This document shows positions 24,001-37,380 of a stretch of 64,000 nucleotides of DNA, piece by piece. Each line of letters starts with the position of its first letter. Positions within the stretch are counted from its first letter, which is position 1. Position numbers and translations under genes: made by a program. Source of the DNA: Atrichornis clamosus (taxonomy: Eukaryota; Chordata; Aves; Passeriformes; Menuridae); the NCBI GenBank assembly GCA_013400975.1, contig WBMZ01000388.1, positions 1 to 64,000 on the forward strand, written 5' to 3'. Below the pieces are notes generated by a model. It made no database searches and was not told the origin of the DNA. It saw only the letters and a program-made list of their open reading frames with translations.

Positions 24001-27000
24001 TCCTGAGCTGGATTGTCTCAGAAGGCAACTAAAGGATTACTACAGAAACCAACAAGAGTTTCCCTTCCCTGCATCCACCCACTGAGGGCTGAAAACACCT
24101 CTGTTATTTCCAGTACAGGTCTGATTCTGCTGCACAGACATGACAGAATGACTTCCTCACCATGGTCACATTATTGATAAGAATGAATTGCAACAAATTT
24201 TGCTTCCTATCACATTCCAATGCCTTAGCATTTATTATCGTAGCTATTACCATACTAATATGTTCTCATTTGTTTACACTACTCTTGCCATTGGTTTTCC
24301 CAAAGAAGGATGGGTCAAATTTCTAAAAGTGTGGGCACAGATTTCTAAGAGGGAAAGGGCAGCTAGTATGAAGAGCACTAATTCTTTCACAGATGCGGCA
24401 GTAATCTTTCATCAGGTATTAGAGCCCCATTTTCAGATCAGTTAATAGGTCTGGAAGCAATCTCTGCCCCAACACAGTTTATCTGTGTTAACGGTGAGTG
24501 TAATACTGTATTTCCTTAACTGTGAGGTCTTGCAGTTCTCCAGATATTATCTGGAAATTTTAAAGCTATTTTTCAGGTTTTGGTACACCTAATTAAAAAT
24601 ATAGCAAAGTAGTCTAATTTAGACTACAGATCTTTTGATAACACTTCTTAAATCACATTCACTAGTTCTATAAAAATAACAAAATTGCTTATAGTGATTA
24701 CTACTAAGGAATATGATCCTTCTCTTCTGGTCCATTTTAATCAAAGTGTCATTAATTATAACTAAATTAATTTTATCACCTGAAGCCCAACACTCCATAT
24801 CTGACCCAATATTCAGCATATTAAAAGCTTGTATAAATATCTTAAATACTTTTATCTGCCTGATATTAATAATTTTCATTTTTATTCCTGCTGCCTTGAG
24901 TCCCTTGACATCTCCCCTTACAAAATGCCTGGACCATTTTACTGTCCAAGAATTTCACTGTCTGTCTCCAATTATTTGTCTTAATACGTTCTCAGTACAT
25001 CCTCTCAAGAAAAGTTAACAAATAGAAGAAAAAAATGGCACTGGCTTCTTCAAAATTGTAAACTCTTATCTTCATCCAGTTATCTATGACCTGCACATGT
25101 GGAAAAGCTTATAATCCACTGCCACGAGATGCAGTTTTCAGACCAGAGACTAATCTCAATTTTCAACATCCTGTTGACAAAGAACTTACACAATTTCCAG
25201 ATGCACATTGTCAATCTGGCACTTATGTATAAGAACAAAGACTTTCATAAAATTTAAAAAACCCTCATAGATAAAGCTGATGTTTAAAAATCAGTGCCAT
25301 TGGAATAAGTGAAAAGTGTAATTGCTACAATTTTTGCAGCATGTTAAAAGCGTGTGTCAGCTGTATCTGAACTGAGAAATGAAGGAATCTTACAGTCACA
25401 AAAACTTGGGTTGAATTGACAGTGGTGATTAAACCAGAAAATACTTGTGGAACGTCTGTGATTTTGTAGATATTTTAAGAGTAAATAAATATTTAAAAAT
25501 TCCAAAAAAGAATACAGAGAAGATTAAGAGTGACCTATTACTCTGTTAGTAAGGCATGGAAATTACATTATAAGAGCAAAGTCTTACCTTTCTTTACAAA
25601 GGTGAGCTAAATTTTGCAAGAGACAGTTATACACAAACCTACAGGTAGAAAACTAGACTGAGACTGAAATCACTGGAAGAAGATTTCCAAATACCAAGAA
25701 ATACTTAAAGCAAAGGTTTGAAGCTATTTTTACTGATCAGTAAATAATTAAAAACACTCCTTTTTTTCCCCTGTTCTAATGAAACTAGTCAACATTGAAT
25801 AAATTCACAATTCCAGAGTAATTCTTAAAAATCCCAATTTACTGCATGTTTAGAAAATGTGAGAGCATTCAGCCAGGCTGCAAACAAGATCATCAAGCAG
25901 GTTCTAAGGTAAATAGTTCTGTCCCTAATCCCTCCCCACTCACCACATAAGAACAGTCATCATCAATTCCAAGAGACTGGAAATACTTCTCAAACTCCCA
26001 TTCTGGAAACGAATTTTTCTTTCACGCTCTGCTAAACCTCATCCAGCAACAAATGGAAACAACTCATCCTACAATAGTCTCACCTAACAGAAGATTTTAG
26101 GAGCAGCAAATATGGTACAAAAAAAATTGCAAGGAGGAAGTAGACAAGAGCTGAACAACCAATTCCAGTTTTGGGCCACCTCTGCATTACGCAGAGGATA
26201 TAATTCAAAGAGCAGGCTGGCTGTTCAGATAAGCTCTTTTTCACAGCTCTTTCTGATTATCCAATTGGACCTTTTTAGATTATGTCGGAGTTGCATACAA
26301 ATTTCCAAAAATGAATGGCCAAGTAGCATTTCTTTTATTAAACACACAAAAATCCTCCTTTACCTACTACATTGGATAAGGGGAGAAATGGTTTTGTCTG
26401 GAGAAGAATAACAACAAGAAAATGAAGAGAAAGTTTTGTAGCAAAAATGAAAGGGAAAGATGGAAAGAGAAAGTGACAGTTTGGAAATTACCTCCTTATA
26501 GAAACTCTGCAGTGAGACTCAGGTACCACTTTTAGCACAGCCCTGAACAAGTGTTTTTCAAGTAGAAAAAGCTGAATAACCCCTCCAAAATATCCTGTTT
26601 GAAAATGGCCAGAGATTTTCTTGGTTATTGATGTGGCAGGAAGGGTGTTCTAGTGATAGTTTACTCTTAAAGAAGAATCTACTCTTTCACCAATTTATAA
26701 TTCCAGTAAGAAATATTCCTGATAGACAGGCAGTGTACTAATTACCATATAATTTTACAGTTTTATACATATTGTTGACTATAAATGACGCATACATTTA
26801 ATTTTATTTTAATCAGAACTTCCCTGAGAGATGTATTTGCATACTAAAGGAGGAATTCTCAAGTAAGAGGCCTAAAATCTTGCATGTGATTGAGTTGGGC
26901 CTTAATTCCTTTGTTAATTAGATCACATAGCACAAGAGAGATGACTCTCTAGGTTATAATGAGATCTGCAGGACATCAAATACACTGGCAGAGAAGTTAA

Positions 27001-30000
27001 AATCTTGTAAATAAATTTAAATGCTTGAAAAAGTATTTTTTCTCACCATTAGTTCATCTAGTATATGAATTTAAGGGATTACACTGCCTAAAACTAGAGT
27101 TGGAGCAAGTCAGTACCATATCTTGGGTTGAAAATATGCAACTAAGTTTTTTTCCTGCTTAATTCCCAGTTCTTTAACAGCAAATAGCACTGCACAAATC
27201 TAAAGCTGCTTTTTTCACATTTTCACATTTGGACAACTTCTAAAGCAATACAAATAAAGCATCCAGCATTTCATGTAATGTTCAACATGCGATTCTCTAA
27301 GTGCTGTGCATTTCAGATTAAAATTCTGCCATGATACTCAGATTATAATATCCAATACCATATAACACTTGGCCTGCTTAAACAATGCTTAAGCGTATTT
27401 TTAAAAATCAGGTGCTAGCATGACCATTTTTCTTGTGCCCAAGCAGTGAAGAAGGCTTGATAGTGATATTCACAGGCTTTACCTTATCATTTTTACGTCA
27501 GTGTTCTGTATTCCAAAAGGAATTTTTGAACATCATTATATCATAAGACAAGCAACTTATATATTAGTAAAAATAAATGTAATAAGTTTAGAATTATAAC
27601 TCTGAAACTATTATACATTGCTAAATTTCCTTGTGAGGAAATTTGCTATACATTCAAATGCAATATTTTAATACGGAATTGTGCATTAATGTTTTATTGC
27701 CTATATATGCATTTTGTGATTAACTAATAAATAACATAGAATGGATTACAGCAGAAATTAGAGGTACTGCAGTGAATATTGTTTGTAGAAAAGACTCTGT
27801 ACAAGAAAAATGGTGCCATAAATGCTGTTGAATAGCATTTCTTTCAGGGTTCTCCTGTTGAAAGCAGTGCCAGATAATTAAAGGCTGTTAGTTTTTGTCT
27901 TCCCTCACAAGTAACTGCACCATAAAGTGGGTTCTCAGTAAATGACACCAAGAGTTGACAAGCCCCCAGCTGTAGAATTCACACCATTAAGGTGCAGTGA
28001 AATGAGTTTCCATTTAGGCTGAGCTTTATGTCAGTACGAGCAGCTGCAATTTAAATTGCCTTTGTAGGCTTAGCTCAAAGCTTGTCTTAGACCTAATAAA
28101 AGACATTGGATCAAGGATCTGCTTTTTGGTTTTGCAGAGCCAGACTAATCTAAGTTCAGATGAAGGCCCACCTTGGGATGGAGCTCCCCTTCCTAGGACA
28201 AACAGGAGATGGCTGTCACAGGCTGTTGCCACATCTCCTTTGTCACTCACTGGGGAACTGCAAAAAAAACTGCTTGGGGATACTTTTTTTGATTCACTGG
28301 CTGACAGGTTTGAAAGAAATGCAAAATGAGATCCCTGGTAATTTGAATGCAGCATTATTACAGGTTATAAAAAGGCTTTGTCTTACTTGGATGATTGCAA
28401 GACCTGCCTTCCTACATCAGGAATGCCCACAGCCACCGATTCTGTCTCAGCAATCACCTGGAGACCTCCCTTCAGCTTTCCAGGGAGGAATTCTGTCGGG
28501 TTATTTCCAGACACTGTCTGAACTACTGCTCTCCAACATGCACTTCTTTTGCAATAAAAAAACCAGGGACATATAAAGGAGGTGATGATGTATTTTCATT
28601 GGAATCCCAAGATTATATTTCAGAGAAACCTCTATTGGGCAAGTTTGGAGCAATGTGACTCAACCAAATATATTTCCTTCTTTCTAAGACGATCAGTGTA
28701 ACAATCTCACTTTCACGAACAAAGTGATTAAAATATTTTATTTTGGTCAGTTCTCACTGTTACAAGTTTACTCCTTTTTCATGTCCATTTCTCTCATTCT
28801 TTAGTAATGTGCCTCAATTTTGACAGCACCATAAAGCTAGGTAATAGTCAAAAGACTAACACAAAGGATGAGTGACATATGAAAAAAGCCAACCAAACAA
28901 AACAAGACAACAACTACACTCACAGGAAAAACCTTACTTCCAGGACCAGAGATGTAGCTGGGATGGAAAGTGGAAAAAAAATGCTTTCATAAAAGAACCA
29001 ATCTTAAAAAAACAGCCATATCTAAGGATACAGTGGCATAGTACATAAATCCTTACAACTCACTTTTTTCTTATATCTTAAAGAAGGAAAATCCCATTAC
29101 AATCAAAACTCTTGTCTGGTGTGCGAGAGCCCAGATTAATAACTGAAGTTCTTACCATCACATTTCTTTGTAGCAGACACTTCAAAGTTGTAATCTAAAT
29201 TCTGCTTTGGAATTGCATAAATTACAGTTATGGAAATGTCTCTTTCAATCTGCTCTGAAAATACACACAGATTTTTCAGAGAAAGAGTTAACCCTTGGAG
29301 TTTTTAGCTCAGTGCTACTTCTGTGTAATCTGAAGTTTGAAGACTGTGTACTGTCTAATTTCATAATAAAACTTTCTAATTTACAACCTGTTGAAACTAT
29401 TTTTCTATCAAAAAAGAACAATGGTGTTTTTAACAGCAGTTCAGTCATATATATCTATGTATGATACATATGTTTCTAAAATTGAGCATCTGGACACAAA
29501 ATTTAGCTGCCTGCTTTCCTTCACAGTTGTTAACGTATTCTTACAACCACACAATATGTAGCTCTGTTGAATCAGCATATTCAATAAGAAAGTCTTGCCA
29601 GCCTTGCAGTGATTTGCAACTGGTTTTTGACACTTCCCTGAATTTTCAGCTCTTTTGGAAGCCAGGAGAGCTCTCACACAACAGGCAGCTCGTTGCCAAA
29701 GGGGAGACTTATCAAGTACTTGGAAAAATTATGGGTTACCAAGTGGAAAGAAGCCAAACCCGGTTCAGAAAATCTTATCTGAAAATAGATGGAAATGCAA
29801 GGATATCAGAGGGAGTGTCATACATACCTGTCCTTCTTCATTCTGAGCTGTGCATCTGACCGGGGACAAGATGCACCCTAGTTCCCACTCACTGGGATCC
29901 TGTTCAGGTTGTACTTGATAATCAGTTGGCTCAAAGGAGCTTTTTTTTGGGGAACAAAATCACTTGGTCAAATTTTGTTTTCTATTGAATTCATTATTTT

Positions 30001-30576
30001 TAAAAAACACCAAGTACAGCAAAGAGAAAGGGGACATAGGAGCAAAGAATCCAAATTATTCCATTGTTTAGTTGAAAATTACTTTCTGAATAAAAACACT
30101 AATTATACTTTTCAAGTTACCCTTAGGTAACTTCACCGATGAAGACAAAAATAGCTATAATACTTACAAAAATGAACTATACTGCCACTATTAGAGGCTG
30201 TAATCTTCTGGCTTAAACAACTGGAAAAATTTGCTAGGTTTAACATGGCATCTCCAACTTCCTGAAAAATTTTTATAAAGAATAATTAATAGTCCAGCAC
30301 TCATCAACTCTGACTCTTAAAATTCTCAGCAGAGGTCAAAGCAGCACAAAGGTGTTGCTGTGCATTAGCATGACCTCTATCCTTGTGCTCAGCTGCAGGC
30401 TTAGAGCTCATGCCTTGCTGTCCCTTGTACTGATTTTTCTTTCAGCATTTCCACTGATAGCAGAGCTACATTTGAATTCCTAATCTTTATTCCCATTACC
30501 AGTGCTCACTGTCCTGCTCCAAAGCAATATCTTTTCCCAAACAATGGCAGATTCATTTAGCAATGCCCAAATCTTT
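21016..30576. other. Long stretch without a recognised gene
   Basis: AT-rich DNA. It includes an alternating AT tract at 22239-22266 and 12 A at 23644-23655. A plus-strand segment at 22553-22755 is open for 67 codons between acceptor-like CTTGCAG and donor GTACCT, but the polypyrimidine tract is poor and the peptide unrecognised. Open frames at 26112-26411, 28126-28658 and 29461-29859 have no domains. No transposon landmarks were noticed. Confidence 0.4.
22239..22266. repeat. AT-rich simple repeat
   Basis: Alternating TATA/TGTA units about 28 bp long. An ordinary microsatellite-like tract, likely length-variable. Confidence 0.7.
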
Positions 30577-30862
30577 GGGATTAGAAGGTATCTCTAAAGA
30601 TCACATGGTCCAAAATGCTGCTCAGAGCCACCCAGAGTTGGTGTCTCAGTGCCATGTCCAGTTGTGGTTTGAATATCTGCATGGAAGATGACCCTCAAGT
30701 CTCTCTGAGCAACCTGATTCAACGTTTAACCACCCTTATACAAAAAACCTAAAACTTTTTGCTTATGTTTAAATGCCATTTTCTCTATCGCACTTTGAGT
30801 CCGTTGCCTCTTGTTCTGTCACTGGAAATCACTGAGCAACAATCCCAGCTCTGGCTCTCCTT
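30577..30862 (-). mobile_element. CR1 LINE, diverged 3' fragment
   Basis: The plus strand reads as the reverse complement of the CR1 3' region. It has GGATTAGAAGGTATCTCTAA, then GGTCCAAAATGCTGCTCAGA, the GTGGTTTGAATATCTGCATGG segment, CTCTCTGAGCAACCTG, and the highly recognisable TTGCCTCTTGTTCTGTCACT followed by ACTGAGCAACAATCCCAGCT. Many substitutions separate it from the consensus, making it older than the copy at 16.3 kb. No coding capacity remains. Confidence 0.85.
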
Positions 30863-33800
30863 ATTTCCTATTTGGTTCAGGCATCCGTAATGATTTTTGG
30901 TGGCCCTCCACTATTAATTGGAGAAAACCAGCAAAGGAAATTTCCAGTAAGTTAATTCTCTGTGACAGGCTAAATACAAAGAGCTTCCCAGCCATAGAAA
31001 GAGCAGTGAGCAGACTTGATGGAAGTGTCCAAGGAGGCAATGAAGTAAAAATCTAGGATACTTCCTTTCATGTACAGCGGCGTGGCATTTCAAGAAATTT
31101 GAATATGAATGAGAACAACATGACAACTGCACTGAAAACCAGAGACACAGAGAGAGAACCTTTATGAATGGCTGAGTAACAGCACACAGCAAAAGGATCA
31201 TCTTTTCTTGAGAACAGGGAAATATTTTGGCATGCAAATGAGCCCATGGAGCTGTGGGCTCCACTTAAAACAGTGGGGAATGTGCCTGATTAGCACTTAG
31301 AAACTACAGGGTATGGAGGAACAAGGTCTGTGGGATTATGCAGCTATTAAAGGTTAAATACATCTTGCAAAATAAAAGGAGACCAAAAAAAGAGTCAAAT
31401 ACAGAAGACAATATAGATATGCAAAATTGTCTTTATAAAAATGATAACATAGTGTGAACTAAACTGAGTGCCAGGTTTTAAATGAATATATTAAGGTGGC
31501 CTTCCTTGTTATGGAAGTAATAGCATTCAGGCTGTTGTTATAACACAAAGTAATTGCTGTTGAATCGTAAATAACAGCCACCACTAGTTCCAAAACTTCA
31601 CAAGAGAAGGATCTCTTTGCTAAGTTGTAGCTAAAGGTATTTCAAGATGTTGAAACAGGCTAATTACCACTTTGTAGAAGAGAGCTTTCAAATGAAATTA
31701 TTTCTCCATAATCCTAGATTTTAGTGAGAAAAATCAAAAGTGCTTCATAATTTCTATTAACTCATACATAGCATTCAATGCATGATACAGAGAAGTGTCA
31801 GTCCATATCTATGGCTATATGAAAGTTTAATAATATGGGTACTATTAGTTTCAATCAAAATTATTCATCCCTGTAACTTGCTATTTTTATTTAGCATACT
31901 GTATTTACTTATTTTTACATTAAACTTATTTAGCATCTGCAAATAATGACCCCACTATGCCAATCATCAGAACTATGATCAGAGATCCTTCTCATGGGCA
32001 ACAGAAAACTCCTGCAAGGACCTAAAACTCTCTCAGTATTTATTTACCTCAGAGCATCTTGAAGTCCTGATGCATTTGTTATGAAACTATAGTTTTTCAA
32101 AACCTTCTAACAAATTATTATTAGTTTAAGTAAGTATTTCTCATGCAAGAATCACAATAATGAATTACAATACCCAGGATCTTCCATAAAGTAGGGAGGA
32201 AAGAAAGGAATGAGTTAATAAGATCATTAATGAAGGCTGAGCAAAGGCAAAGCAGAACCAACTTAGAAGGAAGCATGGGGTTTGGGGATGAAGCACTAAT
32301 CACACAGTTTAGTATGATCAGACAGAAAAAAAGAGGGGAAAAAAAAAATCACAGTCCAAAGATTATTGAATAACAAGGAAAAAACCCTAAACATAAAGAA
32401 AAAAATCCCTATTTTGTCCTATGACAAATAGTTGATAACCAATTCATTTACCACCTTATTTGTTAATACCCTATATTTTAGTGGCTTAAAGTAAACCATT
32501 GACCCAGTAAATTTATGTGTCTCAAAACTGGAGAGAGAACGTTGTAATACAGAAATACTGCTCATTTTTAAAGAGCATTTTTGTTCTACTGCATAGAAGT
32601 TGCCACGGATCCCTGTGAACACATTTGCAGCACATGAGCTAGTTTTCGAAAATTAAAATTATTTGAAAATGGAACAGCTGTAGGCATGAATACTCAGACA
32701 CAGAAGACAATGGTAGATTTACATTTATCTCAGAAATATATTTTAGCTGAAGTCTGACTGCAGTGGAAAGCCGTGTGCCTTGTAAAAAACTTCTAGAACG
32801 ATGGGCTCTAATCCAACCTCATAGTCAAACAGAGCTGGCAGAGGCCTGTCCATCTGCTTCCTGTCTTCTGCCCATCGTGGATAAGATTAAGAAGAATTTG
32901 CAGTATAAAAAGTAACAAAGTGGCTTCTTACATTTCTATTACATGGGTTATCTGTCATATTTCAATGGCAAAATCCTCTTCAATGACTGTGGCCTCTTGG
33001 TCTATCAGGCAGCAACATACAGTTTTTTTGTTCTTACAGTCAAACTCCCATCCCTCTTTTTATGAATGCCCCTAGGCAAAATTCAGATTGGAAGTGCTTG
33101 TGTTGATGGTTCTCTCCAGGAGAAAATGAACTGCCAGCCGTTACCACACTCTCCCTACAAGCTTTTTAACCTGCTTTCAGAAAGCAGCAGACATCCCACT
33201 GACTCTATCCCCCTCTCCACTGATACCTTTGGGATGTCTGTTTAGGTATGTCTGGATCTACCAGCCACAGGATCAACCTGGACTTTCACGAGCAGCCCTT
33301 CAAAGCTTGTAAGGAAATCACGTCCCTTTAGATAAATATGCCAATGATGCAGATTTCACTCCAAGGAAAACCTAAAAGCTGTGACCCTTCCCAAACCTGC
33401 AGGATTTTCCAAATGTTCCTGATTCACATTAATAGCAAAGCTTTTGTTTGCTTTCAGTGGGTGCTTTGAGCTGTAGATGAGATTTTTATATTAGCTTTAA
33501 ATACTATCAGCTTTCTTCATAATCCCAAACTACCCCTGTAACTTTGATCCAACGTCTGCTTTCACCATTTATTTTTAACAGATTGAGTTGCTACATGACA
33601 TCCAGGAACAGATAGAAAGGGAAGACTGAATAATTACATTTCTTTGAAAAAGACAGTGTTACTAAGAATCACACTTAAGCCCTGGTACCTTACAGACACG
33701 TTTTGTGGGACAGAACTGTTGGAAACAAAAACTCCCAGAGTGAGATGTGCAGCAAATGATCACAGTAAAAACTGAAAGACACATAAGGTGATTCCTGCCT

Positions 33801-36800
33801 TCCCATTGTTTTCAAGGTTAAAATGCTAAAGAGTGAGCTAATTAATATCATTATGAAAAGTCACTAAGAATTAGTATGCAATTGCTTAAAACAAGGTATA
33901 CACAGGTATGGGCCTTTGTTATTTATAAATTCATTTTTTGGAAGATATACCAGCACTGTAGAACAAGGAAGGTTAACAACACTGAGGCAATACAGCTACA
34001 GCTTGACTGAACACTTCTCTGTGCTTTCTGTGGCCAGGATGGGAACACTATAATCAGAGAAAAAAACCTTTAATATCCCACTGATATTTATTTAGTGTGC
34101 AGGACAGTCATTAACAGTCTGATAAGAAAAATCATTTTAAGTATAATCCATAGTTTTCTTGTTTTCTCTTCTCTACAGTCCTGTTTTCTACTACTTAGGA
34201 GCCATACTATATCTGCTCTCAACATATTCACCTCCGCCTCTTATTTGCTTAAAAAACCAAGGCAATTGTGCAGAGAAAGTTCAGCTCAGAGCTGTCGCCA
34301 GTATGAGGACTAGAAACAATTAGAAACTACTTCAGATCTTATATTCTGTGAGAACTTTGTGATGGAAAGAGCTTTCACCTTTACGTAACCCCCTTGGCAG
34401 CAGCGAGTTGTGAAGTGAGCAAGCACAGTCCCACTGCTGCTTTAACAGTCATAAGCAAAGTGATGGCCCTGCTGGAGGGTGGTGAAGTGTTAATTGGCAA
34501 ATTAAGACAGTGCTGCACTGAGGCATTGAGGATAAATTGCTGCACTGAATATGCATTTTCAGGGCTTATCGGGAAATGGAGTGGAAGACGCATAAAAGGC
34601 AGCTAGACGTACTGCTGGGGAGGTGGGAGTTACCCAATTTATTTTCTGGTGTGTCTGCAGCAGTCTCTCAGCTCTGGGAAAGTGGTTTGTACTTTCAGGG
34701 ATATTGTTTAATTAAAGAAGAAACTTTATCTGTGAAAGGTTACCTAATTCCCTCCACGAAACGCTTGAGTTTAAAAGGCCAGCACTGGGTAAAACAACCA
34801 GGATTAGGTACTAAATGCTTAAGTTTAAGGCTGTTTACATTCCTGACTGCATAGAATACAAATTACAACAATGAGACTAACAATGAAGACTGTTGTTTAA
34901 GCCAAAAATAAAGACTAACAAATCTATTCATTGACTGTGCTGCTATAACAGGTATGTAATATGGACTGCTGTCCTAGATGGTCTGAGAAATATTTAATTT
35001 AGATTATTCTGGCACTTGTAATGATTCAAGTGTCCTTGTTCATGATCAGTCATCTACATTTCCAGCCACACTGTCCACAGTGTTTTACACTTGACTTAAG
35101 GTATTGCACTGCTGCTGGCAGCTTTGCTCCTGGAGAAAAAGAAGGTTAAAAAACCACCCCCACACACAGTTCTATATTTAGTTCAGCAAGTTTTGGCCCC
35201 CATTGCTTCAGAGGGACCATGATGGGACATTCCCTGTCCCACATGTACCTTTTCTCCCTCTAGACCAAAAAGCAAATCCCAGCTGTACAGCTTTTGACCT
35301 GTGTCGCTCAGGTGCACTTTTGCCAGTTCATACTAAACATGGAAAGGTCTTTTTTGCGTGGATAAAACCCCCAAAATTTGACAGTGTACCTACTGAACAC
35401 TGCTGAATTTGAGACCTGTGAAGTTGAAGACAGCTAGTACAAACCAACACAATTCCCCAGCCTCCACCAAAAAAACAGATCAAAGCTCTTTAATACCAGG
35501 TATTCAAGAAAAAAATAGCATGAATTATTCAATAAGGTGCTTTTTCCCCCTTAAATGAAATGTTCTCTTCTCTGATACTTAACTCCCAGATATTAAGCAA
35601 CACTCCTCATAAAAACTTTGGCATGTCTTTTCCTTTTAAATTACATTCAGATTTAGTTGGATGAATTTGTTCATAATTTTAATTTTCTGCCTTTAGGTTA
35701 TTTCCATCTTCAGATAACAACATGTATCCTGTGCAAATTTAAAATGTAGCTCAGTAGTATTCTGTGAATAAAACAGCCTGCTAAACTAGAGTTCCGGTGT
35801 TTGGTATAATTTGGAAAGAAGTCCCATTTCCCATCAAGTTCAAACATGGATCAGTGATAAACAGTTTCACACACTTTCCTATCCTGATTTAAATCAGAAC
35901 TGTGATTCAGCAGACAAAGTGTTCTGGACATCAAATGAAACACAAGCACAAGAGCGATTTGGAAGCTACTTGGAAGCAGGAGTTGTTAAAGTATTTCACA
36001 AGAAGTAGGTTTATCTGGGAGACAAAGTTGAAAGTCTGACATTTGAAGATGTTGACAGCTGCTGTCCTTAATTCTGATGACAATTGCCACATGTTACATA
36101 TAGAAGTTCTGTAAAGGTCACTGCAATGTGTAAATCAAAGATTGAAGAACTTTTGCCAGTTTCACTTTAAAAGGTGGTGTAAAGTTTTCACCCTTAGCCT
36201 TTTTAAAAACATCAGACAAGTGTCCTTTTCTCATTCTAACTGTCTGAACATTAGAAGTCTCCAAACACACAAGTGATGGCAAATAAGTTTCAGATGTACA
36301 AAACCAATGTAAATTGAATAAATCATGTACATTGTATGACTCAGACAAGGCATGCTCAGTAATATGCCCTGCAGAGGGCTGGAGAGTTACAATTATTATT
36401 ACTCTATAGCTCTTAATAATGGCCTATGCAAAATGTTATAAAAGTATTAAATATTTTACTTACATTATTTGGCAACGAACTGCAAGAAATTTAAAATGCC
36501 TCAAGTTTCCCATATGAAGGAGTATCAGGACAATTAGAGAATATTACTTTTTGCTAAAAGCTATTTCTCTCCCATCATTGCTCAACACTTCCACTGAGAA
36601 AAAAATTATTTCTTTATTGTTTAAACAAAAGTGGATTTAAGAATGGATGTACAACTATATCACACAATATGTGGGAAAAGTAGAGGACTGGGATTATGAA
36701 GGACAAAACAGAATTGCAGCTGAAGTGAGGCTACCAAGGGGCTTCCAAGGGAGCAGACAGACTATATATACAATATATTTAATCATTATTCTTTCCAAGT

Positions 36801-37079
36801 GAAGTTACTAATGTTTATCATTGTATTAGAAGACAAAATTATAAAATGGGTTTCTTACTTTAAGGCGAGCTGCCAGAAAAAAACCAAAACTGTGGCATCT
36901 AGAGGAAATGAAAGGAGCCTGATCCAAACTGGACTTTATGGCACTAACTCCACCAGTGAACTCCTGTGATTTCCAGCCCTTGATGATATTCCCCACTTTA
37001 CTGTGATTTGATTAGATGTACCACACAACCTAAATAAAAGGATAAACGCTGATGCTCAAGCTGATCCAATTGTTTCCAT
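30863..37079. other. Stretch without a recognised gene
   Basis: AT-rich. The part at 34430-34830 stands out. It is somewhat GC-richer, contains an 11-bp direct repeat TGCTGCACTGA (34511-34521 and 34538-34548), an ATGCATTTT octamer-like core shortly after it, and a TTTAATTAAAG core further on. Overlapping open frames of 70-92 codons on both strands there have no recognised domain. Such texture is compatible with a conserved regulatory element but cannot be shown without alignment. Confidence 0.4.
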
Positions 37080-37380
37080 CTGAAATAGCCGAGTATTCTG
37101 CAGAGGCAGAGTAAAGAACCTGCTCGTGCCACTTCCACCTGCCATCCCAACACCAAATCTGTGAGCTCCTGGAGTTTCCCTGCAGGTCCAGGTAGCCAGG
37201 AGCTGCGTCAGGAAGTGGAACAAGCGGGCAGTTGAAGGGGATTCACTGAGGTGCGCTTGGCACAGCGGGAAATGCCAGCACAGCCTGTTTCACCCGGTGT
37301 CCTACTTCAGCTCCATTACAAGTGACACGGCCGTGCTCAGGAAAGCACTTCCAGCACTTAGAGCCACATTAGGAGCTGGT
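37080..37380. other. Local GC- and CpG-enriched patch of unknown role
   Basis: About eight CpG dinucleotides fall within 300 bp, against a CpG-poor surrounding, together with raised GC. No open frame with recognisable protein, no clear promoter motif and no repeat match were found. It could be a distal regulatory element, an unmethylated orphan CpG patch or a decayed GC-rich insertion. Confidence 0.4.

Noticed and set aside
28020..28660. Several overlapping open frames on both strands, up to 138 codons.
   Set aside because: No family resemblance, no splice or promoter signals, and no support for one strand over the other.
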